NCBI GenBank assembly: GCA_029433415.1
Contig: JAQTIA010000003.1
Span: forward strand, 186,001 to 250,000
Direction of reading: 5' to 3'
DNA length: 64,000 nt
Source of the DNA: Acetobacteraceae bacterium ESL0709
Lineage (GTDB): Bacteria; Pseudomonadota; Alphaproteobacteria; Acetobacterales; Acetobacteraceae
Part shown: positions 55,541 through 63,589 of the stretch, one piece after another
How the letters are laid out: each line of letters begins with the position of its first letter
How positions within the stretch are numbered: position 1 is the stretch's first letter
Notes under the pieces: generated by a model
Told to the model about the DNA's origin: nothing
What the model saw: the letters and a program-made list of their open reading frames with translations, nothing else
Database searches by the model: none
Made by a program: the position numbers and the translations under genes

Positions 55541-56212
55541 GTTAACGAGAGCTTTTCCGATTATCTTAAGGACGCCATGAGCCGCGGTGGCGTCGGGACA
55601 GGTGAGCTCGCGGAGGTTTTGGGTGTTAAATCCCAGTCAGTCAGCCAGTGGCGTTCTGGAAGGACGCATCCCAAGGGGGAGTTTGTTGATCAGATCAGGG
55701 CTTATCTTAGCGACAGGATAAGCGAAAAGGGCGATGCTTGTTCTGGAATGAGCTTTCCCAAGCAGATTCAGAGTCGAGGGGGGTATGGGCTGGTTGCGAT
55801 TCCTCAATATGATATTGAGGCATCCGCCGGTCCCGGTCTTGAAGTGCCGGATTGCCAAAACCCGGCTAAGGTCTGGACGATTCCGCGTGAGGCCTTGAGC
55901 GGCGTGCAGGCTACGTCACTGGCGAATCTGGCTATTATCATTGTGCGTGGTGAATCCATGCAGCCTGATTATCTGCCAGGTGAGCATGTTCTTATTGATA
56001 CGGGCGACCGGGTCGTGACGCATGACGGTGCTTACGTACTGTGGAACAGCTTTGGCCTCGTCATAAAATTGATCCAGCTTCTTCCTCCGACGTCTCGCTC
56101 GGTAGCGCAGTTGCGCATTATCAGCAAGAACCCGGATTTTCCACCCTATGAAATGCCTGTTGAAGACGTACAGGTCAGTGGTCGTGTTGTAGGGAAATGG
56201 GTCTGGAAGTAA
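55532..56212 (+). CDS. XRE/S24-family (cI/LexA-like) transcriptional repressor
   Basis: 226 residues: N-terminal helix-turn-helix (about 20-45; VGTGELAEVLGVKSQSVSQW then RSGRTHP), a linker with the Ala-Gly pair in EASAGPG near 99, and a C-terminal S24 domain with the serine in RGESMQPDYLPGEHVLID (Ser142) and the lysine in FGLVIKL (Lys179). Such proteins keep temperate phages or integrative elements silent and may self-cleave on DNA damage. It diverges from two hypothetical genes and is near a tRNA gene. Start codon overlaps a candidate operator, suggesting autoregulation. Confidence 0.88.
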   Translation: MTYVNESFSDYLKDAMSRGGVGTGELAEVLGVKSQSVSQWRSGRTHPKGEFVDQIRAYLSDRISEKGDACSGMSFPKQIQSRGGYGLVAIPQYDIEASAGPGLEVPDCQNPAKVWTIPREALSGVQATSLANLAIIIVRGESMQPDYLPGEHVLIDTGDRVVTHDGAYVLWNSFGLVIKLIQLLPPTSRSVAQLRIISKNPDFPPYEMPVEDVQVSGRVVGKWVWK

Positions 56213-56261
56213 GGGATTGTAAGCCTGCCTTATAATATAACAAAGGCAGGCACAGACAGTT

Positions 56262-58613
56262 CTAGTAATTGGCCGACAGGTTGAACAGGAACGACCTTCC
56301 AATGGCAGGGGTGACGCGATTGGTGAAGAGGTTGCTGTAATTGAGGCGGTTGGCAAGGTTATAGCCGTTAAGAGCAAGGCGCCAGTGATTGCCGAATTCG
56401 TGCGAGATCATGGCATCAAAGTCAACAGTGGCAGGGACACGGGCTGTATTGCCGTTATCAAGCCAGACGCCTTCGCGCCATGTGATACCACCACCTACGC
56501 TGATATTATAGAGCGTGTGAGGCGCGATGGTATAGGTGCTCCATAGAGTGGCGGAGTTTTTGGGGACGTACTGAATCCTTTTACCAATATTGGCCGCTGT
56601 GTCAGATCCGGTGACACGGCTGTCATAAAAGGCATAAGTGCCGATAATGCTCCAGTTTTTGGTGATGTTACCTGAGACGCTTAGTTCAATACCCTGGTTT
56701 CTTTCCTTATCGGAAGAGGAGCTTACATCGCCGGTAGCAGGATCCGTAATGGTTGAGTTGTTTTTTTCGAGTCTGAAGAAAGCTGCAGTAAAGCCCATGC
56801 GACCATGAAAAGCGTTATATTTTGTCCCAAATTCATAAAGACGGCTGCGTTCAGGCTGGTAGCCTGAGTTTGTGGTATAGGGAGCGTTGCTGTTTGTGAC
56901 ATAAAGGCTGGTCGGCGTTGTGGCTTCGGCCCAGTTGAAATAAACCATGATATCGTCAGTAGGGGTGTACATCAGGCTGACGGTTGGGTTGATGGTAAAT
57001 TCATCCTGACTGATATGTGTGTCCGGATTACTCTTGACGCCCCCTTTGGCGGCATAGTCACTGTACCACTGGTCAAAGCGGAAGCCGCCTTTGACGGAGA
57101 ACCAGTTTGTCAGCCAGATCTGGTCCGAGAAGAAGAAACCGACATCAGTGGCGGAACCATCCTTGGTGCATTTCCTGCCGATGCCATTGGGGATGTTCGC
57201 CAGCCCCTTGGGGTTTTCGGCACAAGTAGAGCGTGCCAGCCCCGGAACATACATGGAGGGGTTGAGGAGGTTTGTGCCGCCTCTCGTCATATTATAGGGG
57301 TAGTTTTTACGGTGGTCCTCGACATGTTCAATATCAAAACCTGTAATAAGTTCGTGGCGGAACGTACCTGTTTTGAAGTGGGAGACGCCAGAGAAAACAT
57401 CCTGAATGGACCAGTCATTTTGCCGATAAGGGTTGGGGCCGCCGAGCCCGCCATTGCGGGAGATTGTTGCCGTATAAGGGTGTGAGGAGAAAAAGGCCTT
57501 TTGGCATCCAGCGTTACAATTTGGCTGGGATGCCGAAAAATAGCGATGATAGATTCCGCCGCGCGTGTCATTATAGAGCGTCAGCCAGGGGGCGACTTTT
57601 GCGGTCAGTCGTCCGGTAATCATATCAGTGCTGACATCATCATGATCGAAATTGGTGCCGTACCAGTTATTGCGATTGACGCCATATTCCGTAATGGGCT
57701 TCCCTGCTCTGGAGCCCGGTTTATTGACAACCCAGACGCCATAATCGGGAATACGGTTATCATTCTGGTGGAAATAGTCTATGGTGTAGGAAATATCCTC
57801 GCCCATTCCGAAGGTAACGGACGGGGCTATACCCCAGCGATGGGAGTAAACACGGCGGCGCCCGACAACGTCATTTTCATTGCCCATGGCAGAAAGCCTG
57901 ATAGCGGTTGTTTCATTGAGTTGCTGATTGACATCCAGCGTCCCGCGATAATAGGAGCCGGAACCACCGGAAAAAGCCCCTTGGTAGGAATTCCCTGCAT
58001 GAGGCGTCTTGGAGACGATATTGATGGCTCCTCCCGTCGTTCCGTTACCGAAAACTTCTGAAGAAGGACCTTTAATGACGGAAATATGGTCGTAATAAAA
58101 GCTGTCGCGCGTATAGACGCCAAAGTCACGCAGGCCATTTTCGTAAATATCGTTTTGCGCCTGAAAACCGCGAATAAGGAACTGGTCACCCGACATGCCG
58201 CCTTCACCTTCGCCGACTGAAGCCGTAATACCGGGGACATTGCGCAGGGCTTCGTCAAGGGACTTGACGTTCTGCTGTTTCATGAGTTCCTGCGGCACAA
58301 CGTTTACGGTTTGCGGCGTGTGCATGGCATCCTGTGGCATACGGCTCAGGCCGATAGGCTCGTTGAGGATGTTCATGGCGCTCGGGCGCTGCGCCTTGAC
58401 CATGATATGTTCTTCGCCAGGAGGCTGTTTCTGATTATGATTCGCAACATCGGGTTGCTGCGAAGAGTGAGGGCTGGTCTTGGTATTATCCTGTTTTGCG
58501 TCAGATGTGCTGGTTTCGGCCAGAGCAGAAGAAAAACCCGTACAGGCAAGGCCTATCATGCCTGTAGCGAGAGGGACGGGACGAAGGCAGCGGCGAATGA
58601 ATAAAGACGACAT
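56262..58613 (-). CDS. TonB-dependent siderophore receptor
   Basis: 783-residue outer-membrane channel for ferric siderophores. Signal peptide 1-~32 (VPLATGMIGLACTGFSSALA), a plug domain of about 60-220 (SLDEALRNVPGITASVGEGE, FLIRGFQ, VIKGPSSEVFGNGTTGGAIN), then a 22-strand barrel, ending LFNLSANY. Family features place it with FhuA/FhuE/FecA-like catecholate or hydroxamate receptors; the ligand cannot be told. No TonB/ExbB genes are adjacent. A 14-bp palindrome upstream could be the iron-control site. Confidence 0.94.
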   Translation of the reverse strand: MSSLFIRRCLRPVPLATGMIGLACTGFSSALAETSTSDAKQDNTKTSPHSSQQPDVANHNQKQPPGEEHIMVKAQRPSAMNILNEPIGLSRMPQDAMHTPQTVNVVPQELMKQQNVKSLDEALRNVPGITASVGEGEGGMSGDQFLIRGFQAQNDIYENGLRDFGVYTRDSFYYDHISVIKGPSSEVFGNGTTGGAINIVSKTPHAGNSYQGAFSGGSGSYYRGTLDVNQQLNETTAIRLSAMGNENDVVGRRRVYSHRWGIAPSVTFGMGEDISYTIDYFHQNDNRIPDYGVWVVNKPGSRAGKPITEYGVNRNNWYGTNFDHDDVSTDMITGRLTAKVAPWLTLYNDTRGGIYHRYFSASQPNCNAGCQKAFFSSHPYTATISRNGGLGGPNPYRQNDWSIQDVFSGVSHFKTGTFRHELITGFDIEHVEDHRKNYPYNMTRGGTNLLNPSMYVPGLARSTCAENPKGLANIPNGIGRKCTKDGSATDVGFFFSDQIWLTNWFSVKGGFRFDQWYSDYAAKGGVKSNPDTHISQDEFTINPTVSLMYTPTDDIMVYFNWAEATTPTSLYVTNSNAPYTTNSGYQPERSRLYEFGTKYNAFHGRMGFTAAFFRLEKNNSTITDPATGDVSSSSDKERNQGIELSVSGNITKNWSIIGTYAFYDSRVTGSDTAANIGKRIQYVPKNSATLWSTYTIAPHTLYNISVGGGITWREGVWLDNGNTARVPATVDFDAMISHEFGNHWRLALNGYNLANRLNYSNLFTNRVTPAIGRSFLFNLSANY

Positions 58614-58676
58614 GGTTGGATCGATTCCATCCAGGAGTGGAAATTTCGATCACAGGAAAATCATAGTTGCGAACAA

Positions 58677-58690
58677 TTTGCAATTGCAAA
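58677..58690. promoter_or_regulatory. 14-bp palindrome, candidate iron-responsive operator
   Basis: TTTGCAATTGCAAA is a perfect palindrome 64 bases upstream of the TonB-dependent receptor start. TTGCAA-type half sites occur in alphaproteobacterial Fur-family operators, so it may be the iron switch of this receptor. This rests on position and symmetry only. Confidence 0.45.
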
Positions 58691-58791
58691 CAAGCATGAA
58701 ATTTATATCTCTGATAAACGTTACCCTTTTGCCACAGAAGAGTGCATCAATCTTTCACGACGCTCAGAACGCTGTGTGACATGGTTATGAG

Positions 58792-58820
58792 GTGCTCGCT
58801 GCACGTGCGGGGATGAACCA
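58792..58820 (+). repeat. orphan degenerate CRISPR repeat
   Basis: These 29 bases match the repeat of the array at 63764 at 24 of 29 positions (differences at positions 4, 7, 9, 15 and 29), including the whole GGGGATGAACC end. No second repeat lies one spacer length away on either side. It stands at the left border of the phage remnant, 5 kb before the array. Confidence 0.75.
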
Positions 58821-58926
58821 TTCCATGCTGGCTCTTGTTGAGGACATCCATCCGGGCGACGCAGGATTATTGGGTACGCTGGACATTTAGCCAATACTTT
58901 ACCAGCAGACATCAGACGCTCAACCT

Positions 58927-59342
58927 GTGCTTCATTCGATCATTCACGGCGTCCTCTATTGCCGCATTCAGGACGGCTCTTCTGCCTTGATTATTGAGCC
59001 GGAAGTCGGGCAATATTGGTTTTATGATCGTCTCTGGACGTGATCAGAGCAGGGTTGTAAAAAATCGCAAACCTGATCGACCAGGTTCATTCCGACGATG
59101 GGATATGCAAGATTGCGTTTATGTAGGAGGTTTCCTGAATAACGGCACTAACCAGTATATTCAGGCCACAGATGCAGGGTGGCGCATTGTGACGCCGGGC
59201 ACTGTAGAAATACAGGCCAGCGACATCAATGCAAATTGTGATTTCAAAACGTCGGGAGATGTTATTGCTGGCGGAATTTCACTCAAGGGTCACACACAGC
59301 GGTGTGCAGTCCGGCGGTGGTTCTACAGGAGGGCCTCAGTGA
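58927..59342 (+). pseudogene. phage baseplate assembly protein V / gp138-like (frameshifted)
   Basis: Reading through three frames gives one protein of the baseplate V/gp138-like family: first SSALIIEPEVG, then FMIVSGRDQSRV with the RRWDMQDCVYVGGFLN block (compare the family RRHDLSDAF), then VTPGTVEIQASDINANCDFK, and finally HTHSGVQSGGG followed by STGGPQ. The frame shifts near 59005-59012 and again in the CACACACAG run at about 59291, where one base is missing from the conserved HTH turn. These proteins form the spike base of contractile tails. The 3' end overlaps the convergent secreted gene by seven bases. Confidence 0.7.
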
Positions 59343-60043
59343 CTCTTCTGGCTGTCTGTTAGTGTGAAATCCACATCGAAATCTTTGGAGCCATCGGGAT
59401 TGATATTCTTCTTATAGTCAGCAGGCATCCAGCACTTATTTGCAACAAAATGCTGGACTTCAAGAAGAAAATCTTTCCCACCTATACTCAGTTTCGGCTT
59501 GCAGTTAGTAGCGTGTATATGGCCCTCACGGTCGATACGCGACGAACCGCAATGTAAGATAACATGGCCTTCTCTACCCATTTCTTGAGCCTCTGGAGGG
59601 TAATCAGCAGATGCCGGACCAGTAATACATGAAGAGGTTGTGGTTTTGGTATAATTATCAGGGTAGCCCTCGCTATAATCCGATAATTCCCTCCTCAACT
59701 CCACGCCAGACTTCTGCCCCGGAGGCTCCTTGTATTTTTCTGATCTGAGGGTCTCCGGCGAACATAGGTTCATACGCTCGATATTTTCAACGAAGCTGGT
59801 GCCGTGCCCATCTTCGTCGCCACGACCAATAGACACACCAAACATAGCGTTCCTGGCACACTCAGAATGAGGCTGATGCTCTAGCGCCCATGCTCCCCAA
59901 TAGGCGGACTCGTTGGAGAGATTGGCGTTGCGGAGATATATCTCGTTGCGGCACTGCAATTCGTCCCCATCCCCGCATCTATGGGCGAAGGCAGCGGGAG
60001 CAATGGAAAGGAGTGCGAGGAGTAAAAATGGGGTTTTTATGAT
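59336..60043 (-). CDS. secreted TonB-C-like protein, start codon uncertain
   Basis: The frame encodes IKTPFLLLALLSIAPAAFA, a good signal peptide, then a Cys-rich region and, from about residue 140, a TonB-C-terminal-like domain (YPPEAQEMGREGHVILHCG, IDREGHIHATNC, FVANKCWMP). No ATG, GTG or TTG opens it at the signal peptide: the codons there are ATC (60043) and ATA (60040), with AAAAAGG just upstream. The first standard start is a TTG at 59959, which would lose the signal peptide. Either a rare start is used or the start codon has mutated. A free TonB-C domain may act in periplasmic contact rather than iron transport. It overlaps the end of the gene upstream by a few bases. Confidence 0.55.
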   Translation of the reverse strand: MIKTPFLLLALLSIAPAAFAHRCGDGDELQCRNEIYLRNANLSNESAYWGAWALEHQPHSECARNAMFGVSIGRGDEDGHGTSFVENIERMNLCSPETLRSEKYKEPPGQKSGVELRRELSDYSEGYPDNYTKTTTSSCITGPASADYPPEAQEMGREGHVILHCGSSRIDREGHIHATNCKPKLSIGGKDFLLEVQHFVANKCWMPADYKKNINPDGSKDFDVDFTLTDSQKSH

Positions 60044-60776
60044 AAAATGCCTTTTTGATCTTGGTCGCCATAGTGCTTCATGAGATAGTCATAACGTTTT
60101 TTAACACCAATTTTAGGCTTTAGAGACGAAGCTTTGTGGAATGCTTTAATTGCTTCTTGGTAATTGCCTATTCTATCCTGAACGCGCCCATAGGTACGAT
60201 AATATTCTGCCTTCCATGTGCTATTGTCCGCAGTAACGCTTTCTTTAATCCTGTCCAGACTGGAGAGCCACAAATCTATCACTTCCTGTGGAACAAAAGG
60301 CTCTTTCTTTTTTGTCGAGAATTCCAGGTCATGCTCAATGAGAGGAATTATGGTTGAATAACTTGTAATTTTCCATAAAGAAAGACGAAACTTCTTTTCA
60401 TCTCTGAAATTGCCCCGCAAATCAAACAAGAAGTCTTCAACCTCTCCAGACGAACATACGATACTATATTCATTTCCCGAATCTTGAGAAATAGAGAAAA
60501 CAGAGCGAAATTTAGCGCGTTCCCAATACGAAAAACGTGAAATACGTTTCCCTTCCCTTGTATCAAAAACGATTATTTTTCCTGCATCATCTGTATTGGC
60601 CCCGTATGTATTAACAAGACATATATTCCCGTCACTTGATAGAACTGGAACATAAGCAAACGCATTAATACGAAATTTTCTCAACTCCCCTTGAAGTGGA
60701 ATAACTACAAGCTATGCATTAGGTTTATCATGATTACTTGCGTCTTGCACAATCATAGCGATGGAACCATCGTCGC

Positions 60777-61688
60777 TTAGAACCCCTTTTGGAAAATTGC
60801 TCTGAAGGCTTTTGAAGAGTGATAATGCGTGTTTCAAATGGTGGATGTAGACACCATAACAACGTGGCCGAATGGCCACCATTACGCGCAAGATGAAACG
60901 TTATCCCTCTGACCTGACCGACGAGGAATGGGAACGGATAGTTCCCCTGATGCCGCCTGCGCACAGGCGTGGTCGAAAACGGACAACTGACTTTCGTGAG
61001 ATCATCAATGCGCTGCGTTATCTTGTCCGCTCAGGTTGTGGTTGGGAAATGTTGCCGGTTCATTTTGGTCCGTGGCAGACCGTCTATTGGTGGTCCCGCA
61101 GGCTGATGCGTCGTTTTCTGTTTCAGACCATTCATGATGTCTGTCTGATGCTTGATCGTGAAGCAGGGGAGCGCGAAGCCCGTCCTTCAGGAGGCATTAT
61201 AGACCGTCAGAGTATCAAGGTACCTAATGCGAAAGAACGTGGTTATGACGCTGGAAAGAAGATCGTTGGCTGCAAGCAGCATATTGCGGTTGATACGGAT
61301 GGCCGACTGCTTCTGGTCCGGCTGACACCAGCCGATATTTCAGATAGTGCGGAAGGACAGATGATCCTGGATGCCATCCGCAAACGTTGGCCGTGGGTGA
61401 AGCATCTATTCGCCGATGGGGCTTATGATCGTTTACAGTTGATGGACAAAGCTGCTTTTCTCGACTTCACGATTGAGATTATCCGATGCTCAGATACGGC
61501 AAAAGGGTTCAAAATCCTTTTGAGGCGTTGGGTTGTTGAACGAACATTCAGCTAGATGATTCGCTGGCGCCGACTGGTAAAAGATTACGAGCAGCGTATC
61601 GACGTAGCAGAGGACATGATCCACATCGCCATGGGAAGCCTTATGCTGCGCCGAAATGTTCAGTCCTGATTTCCCAAAAGGGTCCTTA
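60777..61688 (+). mobile_element. IS5-family insertion sequence (IS1031/IS427-like) with 3-bp target duplication
   Basis: The element spans 60780-61685 (906 bp). Its imperfect terminal inverted repeats, GAACCCCTTTTGGAAAAT at the left and the complement GGACCCTTTTGGGAAAT at the right, agree at 17 of the first 25 positions. The target copies TTA are at 60777-60779 and 61686-61688. It carries a single transposase gene with a nonsense codon. Insertion is in a minus-strand hypothetical gene. Confidence 0.88.
60872..61669 (+). pseudogene. IS5-family DDE transposase with internal stop
   Basis: The protein has the IS5 start MKRYPSDLTDEEWERIVP, the DDE residues in GGIIDRQSIK, LFADGAYDR and VVERTFS. 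A TAG at 61553-61555 replaces the Trp codon expected in TFSWMIRWRRL; the frame then continues to a TGA at 61667. The catalytic triad lies before the stop, but the last 38 codons are cut off, so activity is doubtful unless helped by another copy. The TGG to TAG change is a single base. Confidence 0.85.
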
Positions 61689-62321
61689 CACCAATTTTTG
61701 ACGGAAGTTTGAGGGCAGGGTGTTCTATAGTCTTAACAGTGCCAGTTTTTATCCTAACCTTAAGTTTATTTGGAAGGTCCCGATAAACTCTGAATACATC
61801 TGACGGAGATTTACCACACCAAAAATAATCTTCGGGCCATTCCTTTTCCAGATACGATTTTTCTTGCTCCTGCGGCTCTTTAGCGGGAGCGAAGAATTTC
61901 TTCAGGAATGAGAGCATATCAACCTCACAACCTATGATTGTCATTGGTGATCGGGTTTGGGGAAGATGTCAAGAATGATGGTGAGGACACGCGGGGAATC
62001 ACAGGGAATTCCTAAAACACGCACTTCGCGAGGTTTAAGGCTTTCTGGAGGCGTTAGAAGTTATCAGTCTATTAATTAAAGCGATTATCACATGACGATC
62101 TTCAACATTAAGATTTGGAATTTCGATAGGACTGCCCCCTTCTGATGTATAACTCAAAAATGAATTTTGTTAAATTCTCAGTCTCTTCAATAGACGGCTT
62201 GTCGGTCTGTTCGATTATCTACAACAAAGGACCGATATACAGATTTTCACATCGGTTTAAACTGCCCAAATGAAGTATATGATACATAAATAATGGGTAA
62301 GTAAAATTTCTTGCGACGAAT

Positions 62322-62555
62322 TTGGGGGTAGTATTCGAAAAAACAAACTTAATTCTCATTAAAAACGATCCGGCGTTTAATATAGTGGATAGAGTTATTT
62401 TAATGCCATTTTCCTATAATATTCATGACGTAGGAAAATTTGGTGAATATTACCAAAAATGCGAAATAACCTATATTGTTCGTAGGAATCCTGCATTGAC
62501 GCTTGGGGCTTTATTGCTATCTCTGGATGTGCTGGACATAACAATCTATCTGTAA
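62322..62555 (+). CDS. possible small protein, doubtful
   Basis: A 77-codon frame opening with TTG (no good ribosome site) that reads MGVVFEKTNLILIKND and ends LSLDVLDITIYL; an in-frame ATG at 62403 gives a shorter form. No family recognised. In favour is a clear Rho-independent terminator 46 bases after the stop. It sits between the IS-disrupted gene and the baseplate W remnant, where a small moron gene would fit. Against it are the weak start and AT-rich composition. Confidence 0.3.
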   Translation: MGVVFEKTNLILIKNDPAFNIVDRVILMPFSYNIHDVGKFGEYYQKCEITYIVRRNPALTLGALLLSLDVLDITIYL

Positions 62556-62600
62556 TGCAGAGGCGAAGTCGGTTTTCCGTCATCGCTATAAACCTCAAGA

Positions 62601-62627
62601 AGCCGCCTCTCACAGGGCGGCTTTTTT
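62601..62627 (+). terminator. Rho-independent terminator
   Basis: AGCCGCC (62601-62607) pairs with GGCGGCT (62616-62622) around an eight-base loop, followed by six T. It ends immediately before the baseplate W remnant at 62640 and closes the inserted block, as morons often have their own terminator. Confidence 0.88.
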
Positions 62628-62639
62628 ATTGGAACAATC

Positions 62640-62804
62640 ATGACAACTTCCATCCTTTTAGACCGCACTGAGTGGGATTTGCTGCTTGATGTGGATCGCA
62701 ATATCCACTTTGCACAGAGTCAGCGTTTTACAGGACGTAGCCAGTGTGATCGGGTTTATGACACGTCTCTAGGCACCTTCTATGCTATTGAGGTTCTGAC
62801 ATGA
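62640..62804 (+). pseudogene. phage baseplate wedge protein W / gp25-like, truncated and frameshifted
   Basis: The start MTTSILLDRTEWDLLLD, then NIHFAQSQR, is that of gpW-like (gene 25-like) baseplate wedge proteins of contractile tails. The middle of the family appears in another frame (LQDVASVIGFM), and the end returns in the first frame as RVYDTSLGTFYAIEVL. So at least two frameshifts and a loss of the C-terminal half have occurred. It is the natural neighbour of the V-like remnant at 58927. Its last four bases overlap the mazE-like start. Confidence 0.65.
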
Positions 62805-63037
62805 AACGGCGATGGACGTGCGGGTGGGTCTGCAAGTTTTTGGATTTTATCCTGCACTTAAAGGCAAGTGCGGCGGTTGGTTTCACCGTTATTGAAGGGC
62901 GTCTTATTATCAAGCCACAGGCCAAGCCTCATTATACCTTTGAGGAACTTTTGGCCCAATGTCACGGCGATACTGATCTATATTCTGAAGAGCAGAGGTG
63001 GCTTGGTGCGCAGGCTATTGGTCGGGAAATATTCTGA
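62801..63037 (+). pseudogene. MazE-like antitoxin, N-terminus decayed
   Basis: 78 codons. The C-terminal two thirds match MazE/ChpS antitoxins: VGFTVIEGRLIIKPQAKPHY, then TFEELLAQCHGDTDLYSEEQ and WLGAQAIGREIF. The first ~30 codons (MKRRWTCGWVCKFLDF) do not form the expected AbrB-type DNA-binding start (W-G-N-S-x-G motif), which points to frame loss or recombination there. The next gene is a broken MazF. The pair lies inside the phage remnant. Confidence 0.6.
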
Positions 63038-63144
63038 CGGAAAGGGGCGATATTTACGTTGTTTCGCCCGATGCTGCTGCGGGCCATGGGCAACAGGGGA
63101 TCAGGCCTGTTATTGCGCCTGGTGTGATGATCGTCCCGCATTGA
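63034..63144 (+). pseudogene. MazF-like toxin, truncated after 36 codons
   Basis: ERGDIYVVSPDAAAGHGQQG then IRPVIAP is the canonical MazF/PemK N-terminus, whose family length is about 110 residues, but the frame reaches TGA at 63142-63144 after PGVMIVPH. Downstream sequence no longer follows the fold in that frame. The start is also unusual: CTG overlapping the mazE stop, where ATG is expected. MazF is an RNA-cutting toxin; this copy must be inactive. Confidence 0.65.
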
Positions 63145-63203
63145 TTCCGCCAATGGCACGCAGAATATAGTCTTGCCCTGCGGAGTGATCCGGCGTAAGC
63201 AAA

Positions 63204-63459
63204 GGGAACGGACCGAACAAGTCTTCGACCTCTTGTCCGATCCTGACCATCAACTGAGCAACTATCTAGGAAGACTCAGCCAATGACTGTTTATGTCTAT
63301 ATCATGGGGCTATTGGCCCCATCCAGTGCCGTGCGCACGCCAATTCCTTACGGAATCGGCGGGGCCTTTATGCGGCTTTTTCTCTTCAGGAAATATCGAA
63401 AACGGGTTGCTTTCGTGCCTCTGTAACGGTGAGTGATACGGCAAGAGGGAACGGACCGA
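63204..63459. repeat. imperfect direct repeat pair, 243 bp apart
   Basis: GGGAACGGACCGA occurs at 63204-63216 and 63447-63459; the match extends leftwards loosely through AGTGAT and CGGC for about 35 bases in all. Origin unknown; possibly an ancient duplication inside the remnant. Confidence 0.55.
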
Positions 63460-63589
63460 TAACAGCCTTGCCCTTCCTTGCCTTACAGAACCGTCCTTAC
63501 AGGCGGTAAGCACGTGTTTTCTTCCGGTTACACGACACAAAAACCGAAAGCGACGGATCAACCGGAACAGGGAAGATAAGCCTTCCCGA

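Larger units (their letters stand above)
58614..58926. other. non-coding stretch with palindrome and CRISPR-like repeat
   Basis: No convincing gene. It holds the upstream region of the TonB-dependent receptor (with the TTTGCAATTGCAAA palindrome) and, at 58792, a lone degenerate CRISPR repeat. The right end runs into the decayed baseplate gene. Confidence 0.6.
60037..61917 (-). pseudogene. hypothetical gene disrupted by an IS5-family element and a nonsense codon
   Basis: Start at 61917 (MLSFLKKFFAPAKEPQEQEK, with GAGGTTGAT upstream). Its 5' part reads to LKLPSKIG, runs into the IS at 61685, and resumes at 60776 in the same frame once the 906-bp element and one TTA copy are removed: KIGVSDDGSIAMIVQDASNH. 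The rebuilt protein would have 323 residues: two VLSSDGNICLVN-like propeller strands and a C-terminal TPR-like helix pair (QDRIGNYQEAIKAFHKASSL). An in-frame TAG at 60712-60714 breaks it a second time. The 3' part from TTG 60684 is still open for 215 codons but probably not translated. Function unknown. Confidence 0.8.
61918..62639. other. 722-base gap with few coding signs
   Basis: The part nearest 61917 is the promoter and leader of the disrupted gene. A minus-strand frame of about 40 codons near 62035-62150 (IEIPNLNVEDRHVIIALINR) is open but has no start and no recognisable family, so it may be a gene fragment. A small plus-strand frame at 62322 and its terminator are listed separately. 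The region is AT-rich and looks like moron-type insert DNA. Confidence 0.5.
58880..63150. mobile_element. decayed prophage remnant with later insertions
   Basis: Two baseplate genes that are neighbours in Mu-like and P2-like phages, V/gp138-like at 58927 and W/gp25-like at 62640, frame a 3.3-kb insert of minus-strand genes and an IS. A broken mazEF-like pair follows. All phage reading frames are frameshifted or cut, so it cannot make particles. Borders are approximate; no att sites were found. Confidence 0.6.

Noticed and set aside
60734-60964. Minus-strand frame of 76 codons over the left IS end
   Set aside because: It mixes IS end and host-gene antisense sequence and is out of frame with the reconstructed host gene.
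62395-62613. Minus-strand frame of 72 codons
   Set aside because: It runs across the terminator hairpin, has no ribosome site and no recognisable family.
62868-63170. Plus-strand frame of 100 codons across the mazEF remnant
   Set aside because: It is out of frame with the recognisable MazE and MazF segments; those explain the sequence better.
63310-63561. Minus-strand frame of 83 codons before the CRISPR array
   Set aside because: Starts with TTG without ribosome site, low-complexity basic sequence, no family; treated as chance.
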